NCBI GenBank assembly: GCA_963665545.2
Contig: CAXXKZ010000006.1
Coordinates: 248,001 to 312,000, forward strand
Direction of reading: 5' to 3'
From: G963665545 sp963665545
Lineage (GTDB): Bacteria; Pseudomonadota; Gammaproteobacteria; Xanthomonadales; SZUA-36
Length of the DNA stretch: 64,000 nt
Under the pieces are notes generated by a model that did not search any database, had not been told where the DNA came from, and saw nothing but the letters and a program-made list of their open reading frames with translations. A program made the translations under genes and the position numbers. The stretch's first letter is position 1. Each line of letters begins with the position of its first letter. Shown here in pieces: positions 43,751-53,106 of this stretch.

Positions 43751-45472
43751 CTACTCGCTGCCCACGATCATCGCCAGTGGGTCGAAATCCGCCGGCATGT
43801 CAATAATGCCCAGGACTTCGCTGTAATCAGCGTAGTTCGCCACCATTTCGGCCAGAAGCTCTGGCGCCTGTTCGCCCAGATCGTGTAGTTCCGACGGGTC
43901 TTCTCTAATGTTGTACAGTTTCCACGCCCCTGCGCCCTCAACGCCGAGCGCTTGCAGCCATGCGCCAAGTCGCACTGCCTTGTAGTCGCCCTGGAAAACT
44001 GCGGAATTGCCCATCAACTCATAGCCCACCCATTCGCCCGCACTGCGGTGAGTTGCCGTTTCACCCCGCATCAGGGGCAAGATGCTCTTCGCATTCATCG
44101 CGAATACGTCCCTGCCCTTGTAACGGGTCCCCGGGTGTGTTGCTCCGGCGATCTCCAGAAGGGTGGCCGACAGGTCGGTGACAAACACGAAAGCATCCGT
44201 TTCTCCCGCTTCAATCCATTCGGGATAGCGAATAATGAACGGAACCCGCAAGCCACCTTCGGTAGAAAACGTCTTAAAACCGCTCAAGTGTGCCGCCGCA
44301 ACCTGTGTCCAGGATGGGCCGTAAGATGAAAAAGATCCTTCCAGTCCGATGTCCTCAGCAGCGGTATTCGGATAGCGGGCGTTGTACCAATCCTCCCCTG
44401 CTCCAATGTTGGGTTGACTGTAATCGGGGCCATTGTCGGTCATGTAAATGATGATGGTGTTGTCGTACTGACCCGTGGCTTTCAGGTGGTCAATCACACG
44501 TCCGATATGTACATCCATGTGATCGATCATGCCAGCGTAAGCAGCCATTCGACTCGCCTGGACCAATTTGGCCTCAGCCGGAAGTTCGTCCCAGGCGGGC
44601 ACCCCGGGGAATCGCGGCGAAACCGGATGGTCTCGTGAAAGAATACCCAGCGATTTCATTTTCTCAATTCGCTGTTCGCGAATGACATCCCACCCGGCGC
44701 TATAGACGTCACGGTACTTGTCGATAAAACTTCGCGGGGCCTGATGAGGCCAGTGGGCTGTTTGCAGCGAGAGATAGGCAAAAAACGGCTTTTCCGCGTT
44801 CTGTTCCGAATCGAGAAAGCCGATAAGTTTGTCGGTATAAAGCTCGTTCGAGTGAATGCCGACGGGGCGTTCTACGATTTCCCCGTTAGCCGAGAAAGCC
44901 GCTGTCGGGCCCAAAACGTGCCCTGCCGAGGCGGAGGAATAATTGTCGGCGGCACCATCCAACAACGAATAGGTCTGGTCAAAGCCGCGATCGTAGGGCC
45001 GGAATCCTTCGTCGCCGCCCAGGTGCCACTTACCCGCCATATACGTGCTGTAGCCCACATCACGAATTAAATTAATGATGGTGACGACGTTCTTGTTCAG
45101 ATAGCCTTCATAACCAGGTTGGCCTTTCTGCGCTTCGGAAAGAAACTCGTGCATGTTTCCCAATCCGCTGCGGTGGTTGTCAACACCGGTCATCAGGAGC
45201 GACCGCGTCGGAGAACAGGTAGCACCGACGTGAAAGTTCGTAAACCTCATGCCATCGCTGGCGAGCGCGTCGATGTTCGGGGTGGCGACTTCACTGCCAT
45301 ACACGCCAAGGTCGGAAAATCCCATGTCATCTCCGATAATGAGGAGAATATTTGGGCGTCCTTCCGCGACCGGGGATTTGCTCGGCTCATCACATGCAGC
45401 CGGCTGTTCGGGACCACAGCTGGCGACGCAGAACGCCAATAAGAGGGCAAGAATCAGAGTTGAGTATTTCAT
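43751..45472 (-). CDS. Arylsulfatase-like lipoprotein
   Basis: 573 residues. A lipoprotein signal with lipobox VASC19 leads to the sulfatase core: NILLIIGDDMGFSDLGVYG (metal-binding D48, D49), formylglycine motif C86-S-P-T-R90, AGKWHLGG, and MTDNGPDYSQPN with further metal ligands. Length and C-terminal subdomain (GAWKLYNIREDPSELHDLGE) are typical for family S1 type I sulfatases. Cys-type maturation requires a formylglycine-generating enzyme or anaerobic maturase, not seen here. It would remove sulfate from aryl or carbohydrate esters in the periplasm. Confidence 0.93.
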   Translation of the reverse strand: MKYSTLILALLLAFCVASCGPEQPAACDEPSKSPVAEGRPNILLIIGDDMGFSDLGVYGSEVATPNIDALASDGMRFTNFHVGATCSPTRSLLMTGVDNHRSGLGNMHEFLSEAQKGQPGYEGYLNKNVVTIINLIRDVGYSTYMAGKWHLGGDEGFRPYDRGFDQTYSLLDGAADNYSSASAGHVLGPTAAFSANGEIVERPVGIHSNELYTDKLIGFLDSEQNAEKPFFAYLSLQTAHWPHQAPRSFIDKYRDVYSAGWDVIREQRIEKMKSLGILSRDHPVSPRFPGVPAWDELPAEAKLVQASRMAAYAGMIDHMDVHIGRVIDHLKATGQYDNTIIIYMTDNGPDYSQPNIGAGEDWYNARYPNTAAEDIGLEGSFSSYGPSWTQVAAAHLSGFKTFSTEGGLRVPFIIRYPEWIEAGETDAFVFVTDLSATLLEIAGATHPGTRYKGRDVFAMNAKSILPLMRGETATHRSAGEWVGYELMGNSAVFQGDYKAVRLGAWLQALGVEGAGAWKLYNIREDPSELHDLGEQAPELLAEMVANYADYSEVLGIIDMPADFDPLAMIVGSE

Positions 45473-45555
45473 ATTGTTCCTATAAAAATTGACATTTGTC
45501 AGCAGATTCGCCTTTGTGAATGTTCCTTAAAAGACTTAACCCCGATTATCGCCCC

Positions 45556-46549
45556 TCAAAGGTCTTGCTGTAACCTTTTGCGCTCCCGGCGACGGGTCCA
45601 TTTCTCGGCCAGTTTCGGCGCCCTTCCGGGGAACGACCAGGGACAGCGGGCAATGCAGATTGCGCAACCGGCGGTCTCGGCGAAATACGTGAAGCACTTG
45701 TCGAAATCGACGTACCATTTCTCGGCGCCGCGCACCAATTGCCTGATATTGCTGATGGCGTCAACCGGACAGGCTTGCACGCACACCTGACAACCGATGC
45801 AGAAATCATCCGCGGCGAATTCCTCGGCTTCATCCGCAACCAGAGGTATATCAGTAAACACCACCGCCAGCCTGAACGAGGAACCGAATTCCCGGTTGAT
45901 GATGGAGCCGTGCTTGCCCAATTCGCCAAAACCGCAGGCCAGCGCAGCCGGAATCATATTGACCGGCCCGGCCAATCGGGCCGCCGTGCGTCTGGGCACG
46001 CCAGCCGCGCTGGCGAATCCAGTCCGCCACCGGCCTGCCGACCACCCAGCCCTTGGTGTACTTGTCAACCACCTCCAGCGCTGCGGTGACTTCAGGAGCG
46101 GTGTTGAGGATATCGTGATCCATCGAAACGCCCAGCACGATCATCCAGGGGTAATCGCACTCATACCCTTCGAATATCCATTCCGGGTCGAGCGGGATGC
46201 AGCCCACCAGTTGCGCACCTGAAGCCAGAGCGATTTGCCGGATGGCGTGATGGTTGTCCTGCTCAGAGTCTGTTGTCTTTTCAGGGGCAATCGGCGCCGG
46301 CTCGAACCCGTCGATAAGCGCTATGCGTTCGGCTCTCTTGGCAAGCAGAGCGGGGTTCTTTGCGCCCTGGGCCCAGACATATTCCTGCACCGGGCCATGC
46401 GCGATGATCGTAGGGTCATGCCACATGATCGGCGTCGGGCGCCGGCTTGCGGTCTCTCCCAGGCCGTTGATGGTGTTGCCCGAAATCTCCGGCCACAGGT
46501 CTGTCTGCTCCTGCGGCGGGACAAATCGGGATTCAGGGCGGTTTTTCAT
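45556..46549 (-). pseudogene. Reductive dehalogenase-like / QueG-like 4Fe-4S protein, frameshifted
   Basis: The first part from 46549 contains WHDPTIIAHGPVQEYVWAQG, IALASGAQLVGCIPLDPEW and GWVVGRPVADWIRQRGW. Near 45971 (CCCGGCC on the plus strand) the frame changes by one base; the continuation reads AGPVNMIPAALACGFGELGK, HGSIINREFGSSFRLAVVFT and two cluster motifs, CIGCQVCVQACPVDAI and CFTYFAETAGCAICIARCPW. This layout matches the cobalamin-dependent RdhA/QueG superfamily, and the second cluster spacing is RdhA-like. No Tat signal is present, as in catabolic or soluble types. One base removed would restore a ~330-residue protein. Confidence 0.8.
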
Positions 46550-46755
46550 TACACAACCGGTATTGATTCGTTGGTAACACCCTAAGCCTACGACCAGGGC
46601 GTCGAGTGAAAATATAGCACATCAAATCATTACCGCTATCGGCAAAAAAGACAAACCCGCTGCAGAGCCACATTTTCGGGTGGGAATTTCGGATGCTAGT
46701 AGAATGGGGCCGGGAACAGGTTTTTTAGACCACCGCTTAAAATTGAAAATTGAAT

Positions 46756-47281
46756 ATGCAACGGATTTCGGTCCATCCAATACTTATCGTAGTGATATTA
46801 CTTGTGCCCGAGGTGGGGCTATCCGCGGACTGGGCGCCGGATGGAAGGCAGTTGCTTTTCTGGGCCGACTGGAATGGCAACCTGGAGGCCTACCGAATAA
46901 TTGTTGAGGATTCAGGGCTGTTGAATCTCAGTCAACACGCGGCCGAAGATGCCAATCCCGTCTGGTCACCAGACGGTTCCAGAATCGCCTTCTATTCCAA
47001 GCGTGACGGCAATGGCGAGGTTTACCTGATGGAAGCTGACGGCAGCAAGGTCACTAATGTCACAAACAGTGCATCCGCAGAATTCAACCCCGGCTGGTCT
47101 CCCGACGGCAGCATGCTTGTGTTTCAGTCATATAGCTCCGGACATGGGCAGATTCATACCATACACATTGACGGTATCCTTCAATGTGAGTGACCACGAT
47201 GAAGTCATCAACATCCATGTTATGAATGTTGACGGGTCGGCCAAAAGATCTGTTACCAGGATCACTCGAAAAGGCCATTAG
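46756..47281 (+). pseudogene. Truncated TolB/PD40-type beta-propeller fragment
   Basis: ATG 46756 starts a short signal-like helix (HPILIVVILLVPEVGLS), then WAPDGRQLLFWADWNGNLEA, ANPVWSPDGSRIAFYSKRDG and PGWSPDGSMLVFQSYSS, three PD40 blades. The frame stops at TGA 47191-47193 after IHTIHIDGI; in another frame a further blade piece follows (DHDEVINIHVMNVDGSAKRS) to a TAG at 47279-47281. A working propeller needs six or more blades, so this is a remnant. The 206-base gap before it contains nothing recognisable. Confidence 0.7.
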
Positions 47282-47346
47282 AAAGGGTCACATCGACTTC
47301 TTGAACCAAGCCGGCGCATTGCTGAGGGCGGGACGCCCATTTGCTT

Positions 47347-48156
47347 TTAGAACACGCGACAGAGGTGGCTGTGACTGGAGAAACCCAGATCGAGTGCGAT
47401 GTCCGTGAGAGCAGATTCTTCCCCACCGATCAAACGTTCCAGTACGCGGCCTATACGCTGGCGAGTTCGATAAGCGTGCATCGTCATGCCGGTCTGCTTT
47501 CGAAACACACGACACAGGTGATACAACGATGTGCCAGCGGCATCCGCCACGGTTTCAAGACCAACTACCTCCGCGAGATGCGCGTCCAAGAACGCGCGGG
47601 CCTGGTCCACCAGTCGACCCTGTCGCAGCGCGGTAGCACGCCTGGCTCTTGAATCAGTCTCAACCTGACCGGCGCGTCGTTCACATATTTCGAAAAACAA
47701 CGTAAGCACTTCTTCCTCGACGGCCAATCTGTCGGTTCGTGGCGACTTCACCTGCTGCAACAACAATGCCAGCCGATATTGAATGTGCAGGTCGGCGATC
47801 AATGCGCCGCCCATATTCTTTGTCGACAGCTCGTACCGCTGCAAGGCATCTAAAAATACGTCCGGGTGCACGCCGAACCAATAGGTACGCTCGCCAAGGT
47901 CTGAGGCACGCCTTCGTTCCAGCGTCGATCCGGCGCGGTGCATGAGAATTGCTCCTGGCTCCACGAAACGATAGTCGCCGTTATCTCGTCGAATCCAGAC
48001 CGGCCGTCTTGGCAAGACGAAGACGTCATTGTCCAACGATTCAGAAACCGGGAAACAGGGGTGTTCCGCGGCACAGGTGAAGCAACCTACCTTCACCAAA
48101 TCGCTGCCAAAAAGCAGCGTCTCAACAGGTGCCAGATGATCGTGATCCCAAGACAT
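47347..48156 (-). CDS. AraC family transcriptional regulator, possibly truncated
   Basis: 269 residues. The N-terminal sensing domain (1-165) lacks a clear ligand signature. The C-terminal AraC HTH is evident: VGLETVADAAGTSLYHLCRV for the first helix-turn-helix and LTDIALDLGFSSHSHLCRVF for the second. The frame stops with TAA at 47347-47349 immediately after RVF, where AraC proteins normally continue 'R..G.tPs..R'. Beyond the stop the same frame reads KQMGVPPSAMRRLGSRSR to TAA 47278-47280, so a nonsense mutation removed about 22 C-terminal residues. The protein may still bind DNA. Confidence 0.82.
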   Translation of the reverse strand: MSWDHDHLAPVETLLFGSDLVKVGCFTCAAEHPCFPVSESLDNDVFVLPRRPVWIRRDNGDYRFVEPGAILMHRAGSTLERRRASDLGERTYWFGVHPDVFLDALQRYELSTKNMGGALIADLHIQYRLALLLQQVKSPRTDRLAVEEEVLTLFFEICERRAGQVETDSRARRATALRQGRLVDQARAFLDAHLAEVVGLETVADAAGTSLYHLCRVFRKQTGMTMHAYRTRQRIGRVLERLIGGEESALTDIALDLGFSSHSHLCRVF

Positions 48157-48250
48157 TTATACCGAACTCCAAAAACGAGCAATTTTGTGCAAGCGGAGAC
48201 TGACTGCATGAGCGATCATGCCGGATCGTCCTACTTAATGAGGGTGACCT

Positions 48251-49171
48251 ATGCGTGCGTTGATTTCAATCTTGATTCTTTCCATTCTCACCGCTACCGC
48301 CTGGGGCGATCTCGAAAGCCTCCGCAACGAGGCCAATCTCGCTGTCGCTGCGGGCAAAGCCGATATCGCTACCAGCAAGCTACGGCAAATTCTTGAGTTG
48401 GCACCTGATGATGGTGCTTCTCATTATCAAATTGGCACTTTGTTGATGGATAACCAAGGCGACCTCGATAACGCCATCAACCACTTTGAACATGCCCGCG
48501 AACTGGAGTTCCGGCCACTGGGGGTTGCCTATCGACTATCCCGTATATACGCGCGGACCAGCCGCGGCGGCGATGCATTGGAACAGCTGAAAATCATGGC
48601 CGATGGCGGGTTCGCCTTTCTCAACCTCGTGGAGGGACAGGCGGATTATGACGACATTAGCGACGAACCGAGATTCACCGCGGCGCTGACAGCTATTCGA
48701 GGCGCAAGATTTCCTTGCGACGCCGACGAACGACGCCACGAATTCGACTTCTGGATCGGCGAGTGGACGGTGACGGTGAATGGGCAATTTGGCGGCACCA
48801 ACAGCATCCAGCCAATCCTCGGCCATTGCACGATATTTGAACAATGGGAAAGCGCTTTGGGCACCTTTGGTAAGAGCTTCAACTACTACGATCCAGGTCA
48901 TGACCAATGGCGCCAAATCTGGATTGGTGACGCCGGTTCGATTGTCGAATTTACGGGAGAGGCGCGTGATGGTGGCATGTTCTATACCGCAGAAACAGTC
49001 AACCCGGCCGACGGCAGCATGATTCACCACAAATTTGAATTCACTCAGATCGAAAACGGCATTGTTCGACAATACTGGGAAACTTCGACCGATGGCGGTG
49101 AAACCTGGACATCGATTTGGGATGGGCGGTACGAGCGCAAGACGGAGCTGAATGAGGGGCTGAACGAATGA
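48251..49171 (+). CDS. Secreted TPR + DUF1579-like protein
   Basis: 306 residues with a signal peptide (MRALISILILSILTATAWG) and a GAGG Shine-Dalgarno. Residues 20-125 form TPR units (AAGKADIATSKLRQILELAP, then ASHYQIGTLLMDNQGDLDNA). Residues ~160-300 are a lipocalin-like domain beginning EFDFWIGEWTVTVNG and ending TDGGETWTSIWDGRYERK, as in DUF1579 proteins. The combination of TPR and this domain is recurrent in exported proteins of marine bacteria. Role unknown. It is divergent from the AraC gene (94-base gap), which may control it. Confidence 0.8.
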   Translation: MRALISILILSILTATAWGDLESLRNEANLAVAAGKADIATSKLRQILELAPDDGASHYQIGTLLMDNQGDLDNAINHFEHARELEFRPLGVAYRLSRIYARTSRGGDALEQLKIMADGGFAFLNLVEGQADYDDISDEPRFTAALTAIRGARFPCDADERRHEFDFWIGEWTVTVNGQFGGTNSIQPILGHCTIFEQWESALGTFGKSFNYYDPGHDQWRQIWIGDAGSIVEFTGEARDGGMFYTAETVNPADGSMIHHKFEFTQIENGIVRQYWETSTDGGETWTSIWDGRYERKTELNEGLNE

Positions 49172-49285
49172 ATCAGTTCACGGAGAACGGCTGTCGGGTC
49201 GCTTCTGCTGCTGGAAATTGAAGACCGATTCAGCGGTCATCGCCTCGGCTCTCCGGCAACCATCAAAGGGCAGGCATGCACTACT

Positions 49286-49960
49286 GTGCTGATGTCCGAT
49301 CAACAATCCCGGCCTGCCTCCATCTGCATAAGCGATGAGTCCCATCTGCCGCTGATGCTGGAGATGAATCCTGCCGGAGCGGCCAGCCCGGTGCGCGTGT
49401 ATTTCGAGAATTGGCAATGGCGTGATGGCATTCGCTATTTCTGGGCATTTAATCTGACCGAGGGTGGCCCCGAACGAACTTTTCGCTACGATTATCGGGA
49501 TATCCGCCCCAATGTATTGTCAGCGTTGGAATTCGTCGAACCGGCTTCGGCCCCGCGGCAGCGTGATCAGCAAGCACTGTTGTCCATTTTGGATGATGAT
49601 CAGCGCGCTCATCTGCAAACCGATGTGGCGTTGCTGGTAAGCAATATTGCCGATGAGCTCATCAGCGTCTCTGGTGGTGAGATTTTGCGGCATAGCAGGG
49701 CGGATGTGGCGGCGCTCTTCACCCAGGTTTTTGCCGGTGCCACCTACCAGTACTGGGCGGATACACAACCACCGGTGATCCGAATTTCCGATGATGGCAC
49801 TCTGGCCTGGGTCGCCCGGCGGGTCGAGGTTCGCCGCTCAAGCACCATGACCGATGGCTTAACGCAGCAGTCCGCTTTTGTCAGCGCTTATACCTCAAGC
49901 TATCAAAAGGAAAATGGTGTTTGGAAAATGGATTCCGTGGCTTCGACTTTTTTACCCTAA
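49286..49960 (+). CDS. Hypothetical protein with SnoaL/NTF2-like C-terminus, start uncertain
   Basis: 224 residues if the GTG at 49286 is used. The frame is open back to the stop of the previous gene and upstream codons look coding (LLLLEIEDRFSGH), but no ATG or GTG exists there, so the true 5' end may have been lost or frameshifted. N-terminal half: beta-rich (PVRVYFENWQWRDGIRYFWA). C-terminal half: AALFTQVFAGATYQYWADTQ to QKENGVWKMDSVASTFLP, the pattern of NTF2-like DUF4440 folds. It lies 114 bases after the DUF1579 gene in the same frame. Confidence 0.55.
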   Translation: MLMSDQQSRPASICISDESHLPLMLEMNPAGAASPVRVYFENWQWRDGIRYFWAFNLTEGGPERTFRYDYRDIRPNVLSALEFVEPASAPRQRDQQALLSILDDDQRAHLQTDVALLVSNIADELISVSGGEILRHSRADVAALFTQVFAGATYQYWADTQPPVIRISDDGTLAWVARRVEVRRSSTMTDGLTQQSAFVSAYTSSYQKENGVWKMDSVASTFLP

Positions 49961-50084
49961 GAGCGCGTTGTCCGACTATCGTTGACGGGGGACATTCCCT
50001 GGATGAACTCGGCAAGATCACGGGGCTGTCCGGTCACCGGTTCAGTGTGCTGTTCGGCGAGGCCAAGGGCCACTCGCCGCACGG

Positions 50085-51722
50085 CTACCCTTCATCCATT
50101 ACAATTTTAATCAGTTTCTGCCCCAGCTGTGGTTGGTCCATCAGCTGAATGAACCGGGCCGTCGTTTGTTTGGGCCCGCTGGCAAATACCATCACCGGAG
50201 TCGCAGTGTGATTGCCGTTGGACCAAACCACCGACTGGCTGTTGGCCACTTCGATGGCCAGCAGGTTTTGCCGATTGTCGTCGGTGGGTTCGGAATAGAA
50301 TGCCGCGTTGACGTCCATTCTCGGCACGATTTTGTAGCCCAGTGAATCGTGACCTTCGACGTAATAGGGGTTGACCGCCGTGGTCAGTATTCTCCCAGCC
50401 TGCGACCGGGAAATGTCGAACTCGGTGTGCTGGTTAACCAACTCCATTAGCTTGAGCGGAGTCTGTTGCTCCGACTTCAGGGTGTCAAAATTAGCGAAGA
50501 TCCCGGTATAACTCAATTTCTGCGCATGGAGTTTGTCGAGTACGTCCTGGTTGCCATAATTATTGACCGGCTGATACTGTGCGCCGGGAAATGCCGAGCC
50601 GGGAAACGCTACCGGTTTTGGCAAGTCGGCCGAAGAGTAGCTAAAACCAAAACCCCCGGTTTCGTGATCGGCGGTCACCACAACCACGGTATCTTCCCGC
50701 CCTCCTGCCCAGTCCAGAACTTGGTTCAACACATCGTTGATCACCAACATCTCATAGAGCATGGTGCCGGTGTCATTGTAGTGGGCGGCCCAGTCGATGA
50801 GCCCGGCTTCTATCACCAGGAAGAAGCCCCTATCGTTCTTGGCCAGCGCTGCAATCGCCGTGGCAGACATTTCTGCTAACGTTGGAATCGTGCCGCCGTT
50901 GATTCTCAGGTGTCGGGCGGTGATGGCGTCCGGTAATGCGGAGGCGGCGAACAGGCCCAGAATGTTGTTGCTCTCTGCCTGTTCCAGTTGGGACTTGGTA
51001 AAGACCAGTTGATAACCTCGTTGTCGCGCTTCTTCGAGCAGGTTGCGGTCGTCTTCACGCCTGGATTCAATTTCCACGGCGCCGGTGGTGATCCGTCTCA
51101 CCTGTCGGTAGGTCGCCGTGGCCGGGTCATTGGCTTGTTGTGGAATCCAGTGGCGAAGACCACCCGAAAGCATCACGTTAACACCGGCCGCCAACATATC
51201 CACTGCTATCTCATTTTCCATGGTGCGGTGTGGCTGATGGGCAGCAAACGGAGCGGGCGTTGCATGGGTTAGGCGAACATCTGAAACCAGGCCAGTTGAT
51301 TTGCCCAGCTTATTGGCGATCTCCAAGATGGTTGGGTCGAGGGTGCCTTGGATATCGATTCCAATCATTTCCGGCCCTGAGGGTTTGCCGATGGCCAATT
51401 GGGTTGCTGATGCGGCTGAATCGGTGTTCAGCGCGTTGGCGGCATTGGTCATCGACATACCCAGCACGCCCCCTTCCGCCAACAACCGGCTGAACGCGGT
51501 AGTCCTATCTTTGATCACGGACCGGGGAGCATGCCTGGCATAGGCCTCCAACAGCCCGATCTGTTGCGGTCCCATGCCATCCCCGATGATCAGTATCACG
51601 TTTTTCGGCGCGCCATTCCCCGCGGATGCCATTTGCGCCAGAAGCTGGGCGTTGCCTGTGCCAAGCACGACTGCCAGCGCAATCTTCAGCATAGAGAAGA
51701 ACCCAGAGAACCGATTTACCAT
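50085..51722 (-). CDS. Exported alkaline phosphatase (PhoA family)
   Basis: 545 residues from the ATG at 51722 (three residues inside the longest frame), with a signal peptide (FFSMLKIALAVVLGTGNAQL). Motifs: VILIIGDGMG (metal Asp), the phosphoserine motif TDSAASAT, VEAGLIDWAAHYND with metal ligands, TADHETGGFGF with metal Asp/His, and HTATPVMVFASGP with the last His. It would release phosphate from phosphomonoesters in the periplasm. The 124-base gap to the preceding gene holds nothing evident. Confidence 0.92.
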   Translation of the reverse strand: MVNRFSGFFSMLKIALAVVLGTGNAQLLAQMASAGNGAPKNVILIIGDGMGPQQIGLLEAYARHAPRSVIKDRTTAFSRLLAEGGVLGMSMTNAANALNTDSAASATQLAIGKPSGPEMIGIDIQGTLDPTILEIANKLGKSTGLVSDVRLTHATPAPFAAHQPHRTMENEIAVDMLAAGVNVMLSGGLRHWIPQQANDPATATYRQVRRITTGAVEIESRREDDRNLLEEARQRGYQLVFTKSQLEQAESNNILGLFAASALPDAITARHLRINGGTIPTLAEMSATAIAALAKNDRGFFLVIEAGLIDWAAHYNDTGTMLYEMLVINDVLNQVLDWAGGREDTVVVVTADHETGGFGFSYSSADLPKPVAFPGSAFPGAQYQPVNNYGNQDVLDKLHAQKLSYTGIFANFDTLKSEQQTPLKLMELVNQHTEFDISRSQAGRILTTAVNPYYVEGHDSLGYKIVPRMDVNAAFYSEPTDDNRQNLLAIEVANSQSVVWSNGNHTATPVMVFASGPKQTTARFIQLMDQPQLGQKLIKIVMDEG

Positions 51723-52010
51723 GCCATTCACTCCCAGTCAGGTACCAGAAAAAGGATGCAAACGCTATGTTGCCAGAATCCTTGGAGTATTGAACGGCTA
51801 TTCAAGTCAGGTCTTCGGCCAGATCGCCACACATTCTGGGCCATATTTGAGTGCCCGAGGCTGATCTCTACGCGGTTACACCTCTGTTTCGTAGCAATGC
51901 CTACGTCCAGGGCGAAACCAGCCATGCCGCTCCCGGGTCGGGAACAGCAAGCAGATAGACGGGTTGAGCTTCTTCCTGCGGTCAAACCATGCCGTTATCG
52001 GTGGGGCCCG

Positions 52011-52092
52011 CTTAACGTCCAATATTCAATAATCCGGTGGATGAATACCTATAAACGACACCGATTTTGGCAATATCATGTTTTGCAGACCC
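52011..52092. repeat. Dispersed repeat shared with 62797-62883, copy A
   Basis: CTTAACGTCCAATATTCAAT and the following AATCCGGTGGATGAATAC are repeated with a few substitutions near 62797; similarity fades after TTTTGCAGACCCGG. It lies within the 460-base gap between the phosphatase and hydrolase genes. The remainder of the gap (51732-52010) has no convincing gene. Confidence 0.7.
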
Positions 52093-52112
52093 GGACAAGA
52101 TGTCAGGTACAC

Positions 52113-52151
52113 TTGACAGTCTTGAGCTCAGTATGTAAGGTTAACCTTACA
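52113..52151 (+). promoter_or_regulatory. Promoter with 18-bp perfect palindrome
   Basis: TTGACA at 52113-52118 with a 17-base spacer to TAAGGT (52136-52141) is a plausible sigma-70 promoter. The palindrome TGTAAGGTTAACCTTACA (52134-52151) covers the -10 region, a classic repressor position. The operon downstream ends in an XRE regulator gene, the likely ligand of this site. Start codon at 52183. Confidence 0.55.
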
Positions 52152-52182
52152 GTAAGTCAATAGAATCTGATAAGGAGTTCCC

Positions 52183-53106
52183 ATGCGCTGCAAGTCCTTC
52201 AAACTTCACAAGTTGTCATACTGGCTCATCATCGCCATCGTCTCTGGGCATCTATCCGCAAACGAAACCAAGGGTACCGTGGGATCACGGTTCGTGGTCG
52301 ATCGTCGTGGCACCAGCGACAGCCGACCGGTTGTTTTCATCCCTGGTCTCGCGTCCGCGGGCGCTGTCTGGGATGCGGCGGCTGCAGCCATCGTCGACGG
52401 CAACGACGTTCACATCATCACGCTTGCCGGTTTCGCCGGCGTACCGATGCTCGATCCGATCGGCCCTTATATTGAACGAGCAGTCTGCGCGCTGGTAGTC
52501 TATTTCGATGAAGAGGGATTGCAGGACATAGTCCTGGTCGGTCATTCGATGGGCGCTCAAATTTCGCTGCAATTGGCGGCCGCACGCCCTGACGCCGTCG
52601 GGCAGGTTCTTGTCGTCGATAGCGCACCGTTTTACGCGGCTCTGTTCAACCCGACTGTGACGCCCGAGGCCGCCGCGCAGTACGGAACGCAGCTGGGCAT
52701 GCGGCTTGCGGCCATGTCGCCAGAGCAATTTCTCGCTTTTGCGCGTCAAGGCATCGCTGTGCAATCAATCACCAAGTCCGGTCAGGAGCGAGTGATGGGT
52801 TATATGCGCGCGTCGAATCAGGCGGCGGTCGCCCAAGCGATGGGCGACGTAGCGGGTTCCGATTTTCATCCAATACTGGCGAAAGTAAGCGCACCTGTGA
52901 CCGTGCTAGCGGCCTGGAGCGAGGGCGCTCCCTATTCGAGTGACCAGCTGCGCGCCATTTATGAAGATCAATACGCTGGACTGACCGATGTCGATGTCCG
53001 CGCCATCGCCAACTCACGCCACTTCATCATGCTGGACCAACCGGGTGCGTTCGCCAATGCCCTCGGCGCAGTGCTGACCGCTGATCGCGGGGGGAGGGAC
53101 CGATGA
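52183..53106 (+). CDS. Exported alpha/beta hydrolase
   Basis: 307 residues with a signal peptide (SYWLIIAIVSGHLSA) and a GGAG Shine-Dalgarno. PVVFIPGLASAGAVWD is the oxyanion strand, VGHSMGAQISLQLA holds the nucleophile Ser, and the catalytic His is probably in NSRHFIMLDQPG. Typical of the esterase/epoxide hydrolase-like fold; substrate unknown. First gene of a three-gene operon with overlapping ATGA junctions, under a palindromic promoter. Confidence 0.85.
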   Translation: MRCKSFKLHKLSYWLIIAIVSGHLSANETKGTVGSRFVVDRRGTSDSRPVVFIPGLASAGAVWDAAAAAIVDGNDVHIITLAGFAGVPMLDPIGPYIERAVCALVVYFDEEGLQDIVLVGHSMGAQISLQLAAARPDAVGQVLVVDSAPFYAALFNPTVTPEAAAQYGTQLGMRLAAMSPEQFLAFARQGIAVQSITKSGQERVMGYMRASNQAAVAQAMGDVAGSDFHPILAKVSAPVTVLAAWSEGAPYSSDQLRAIYEDQYAGLTDVDVRAIANSRHFIMLDQPGAFANALGAVLTADRGGRDR

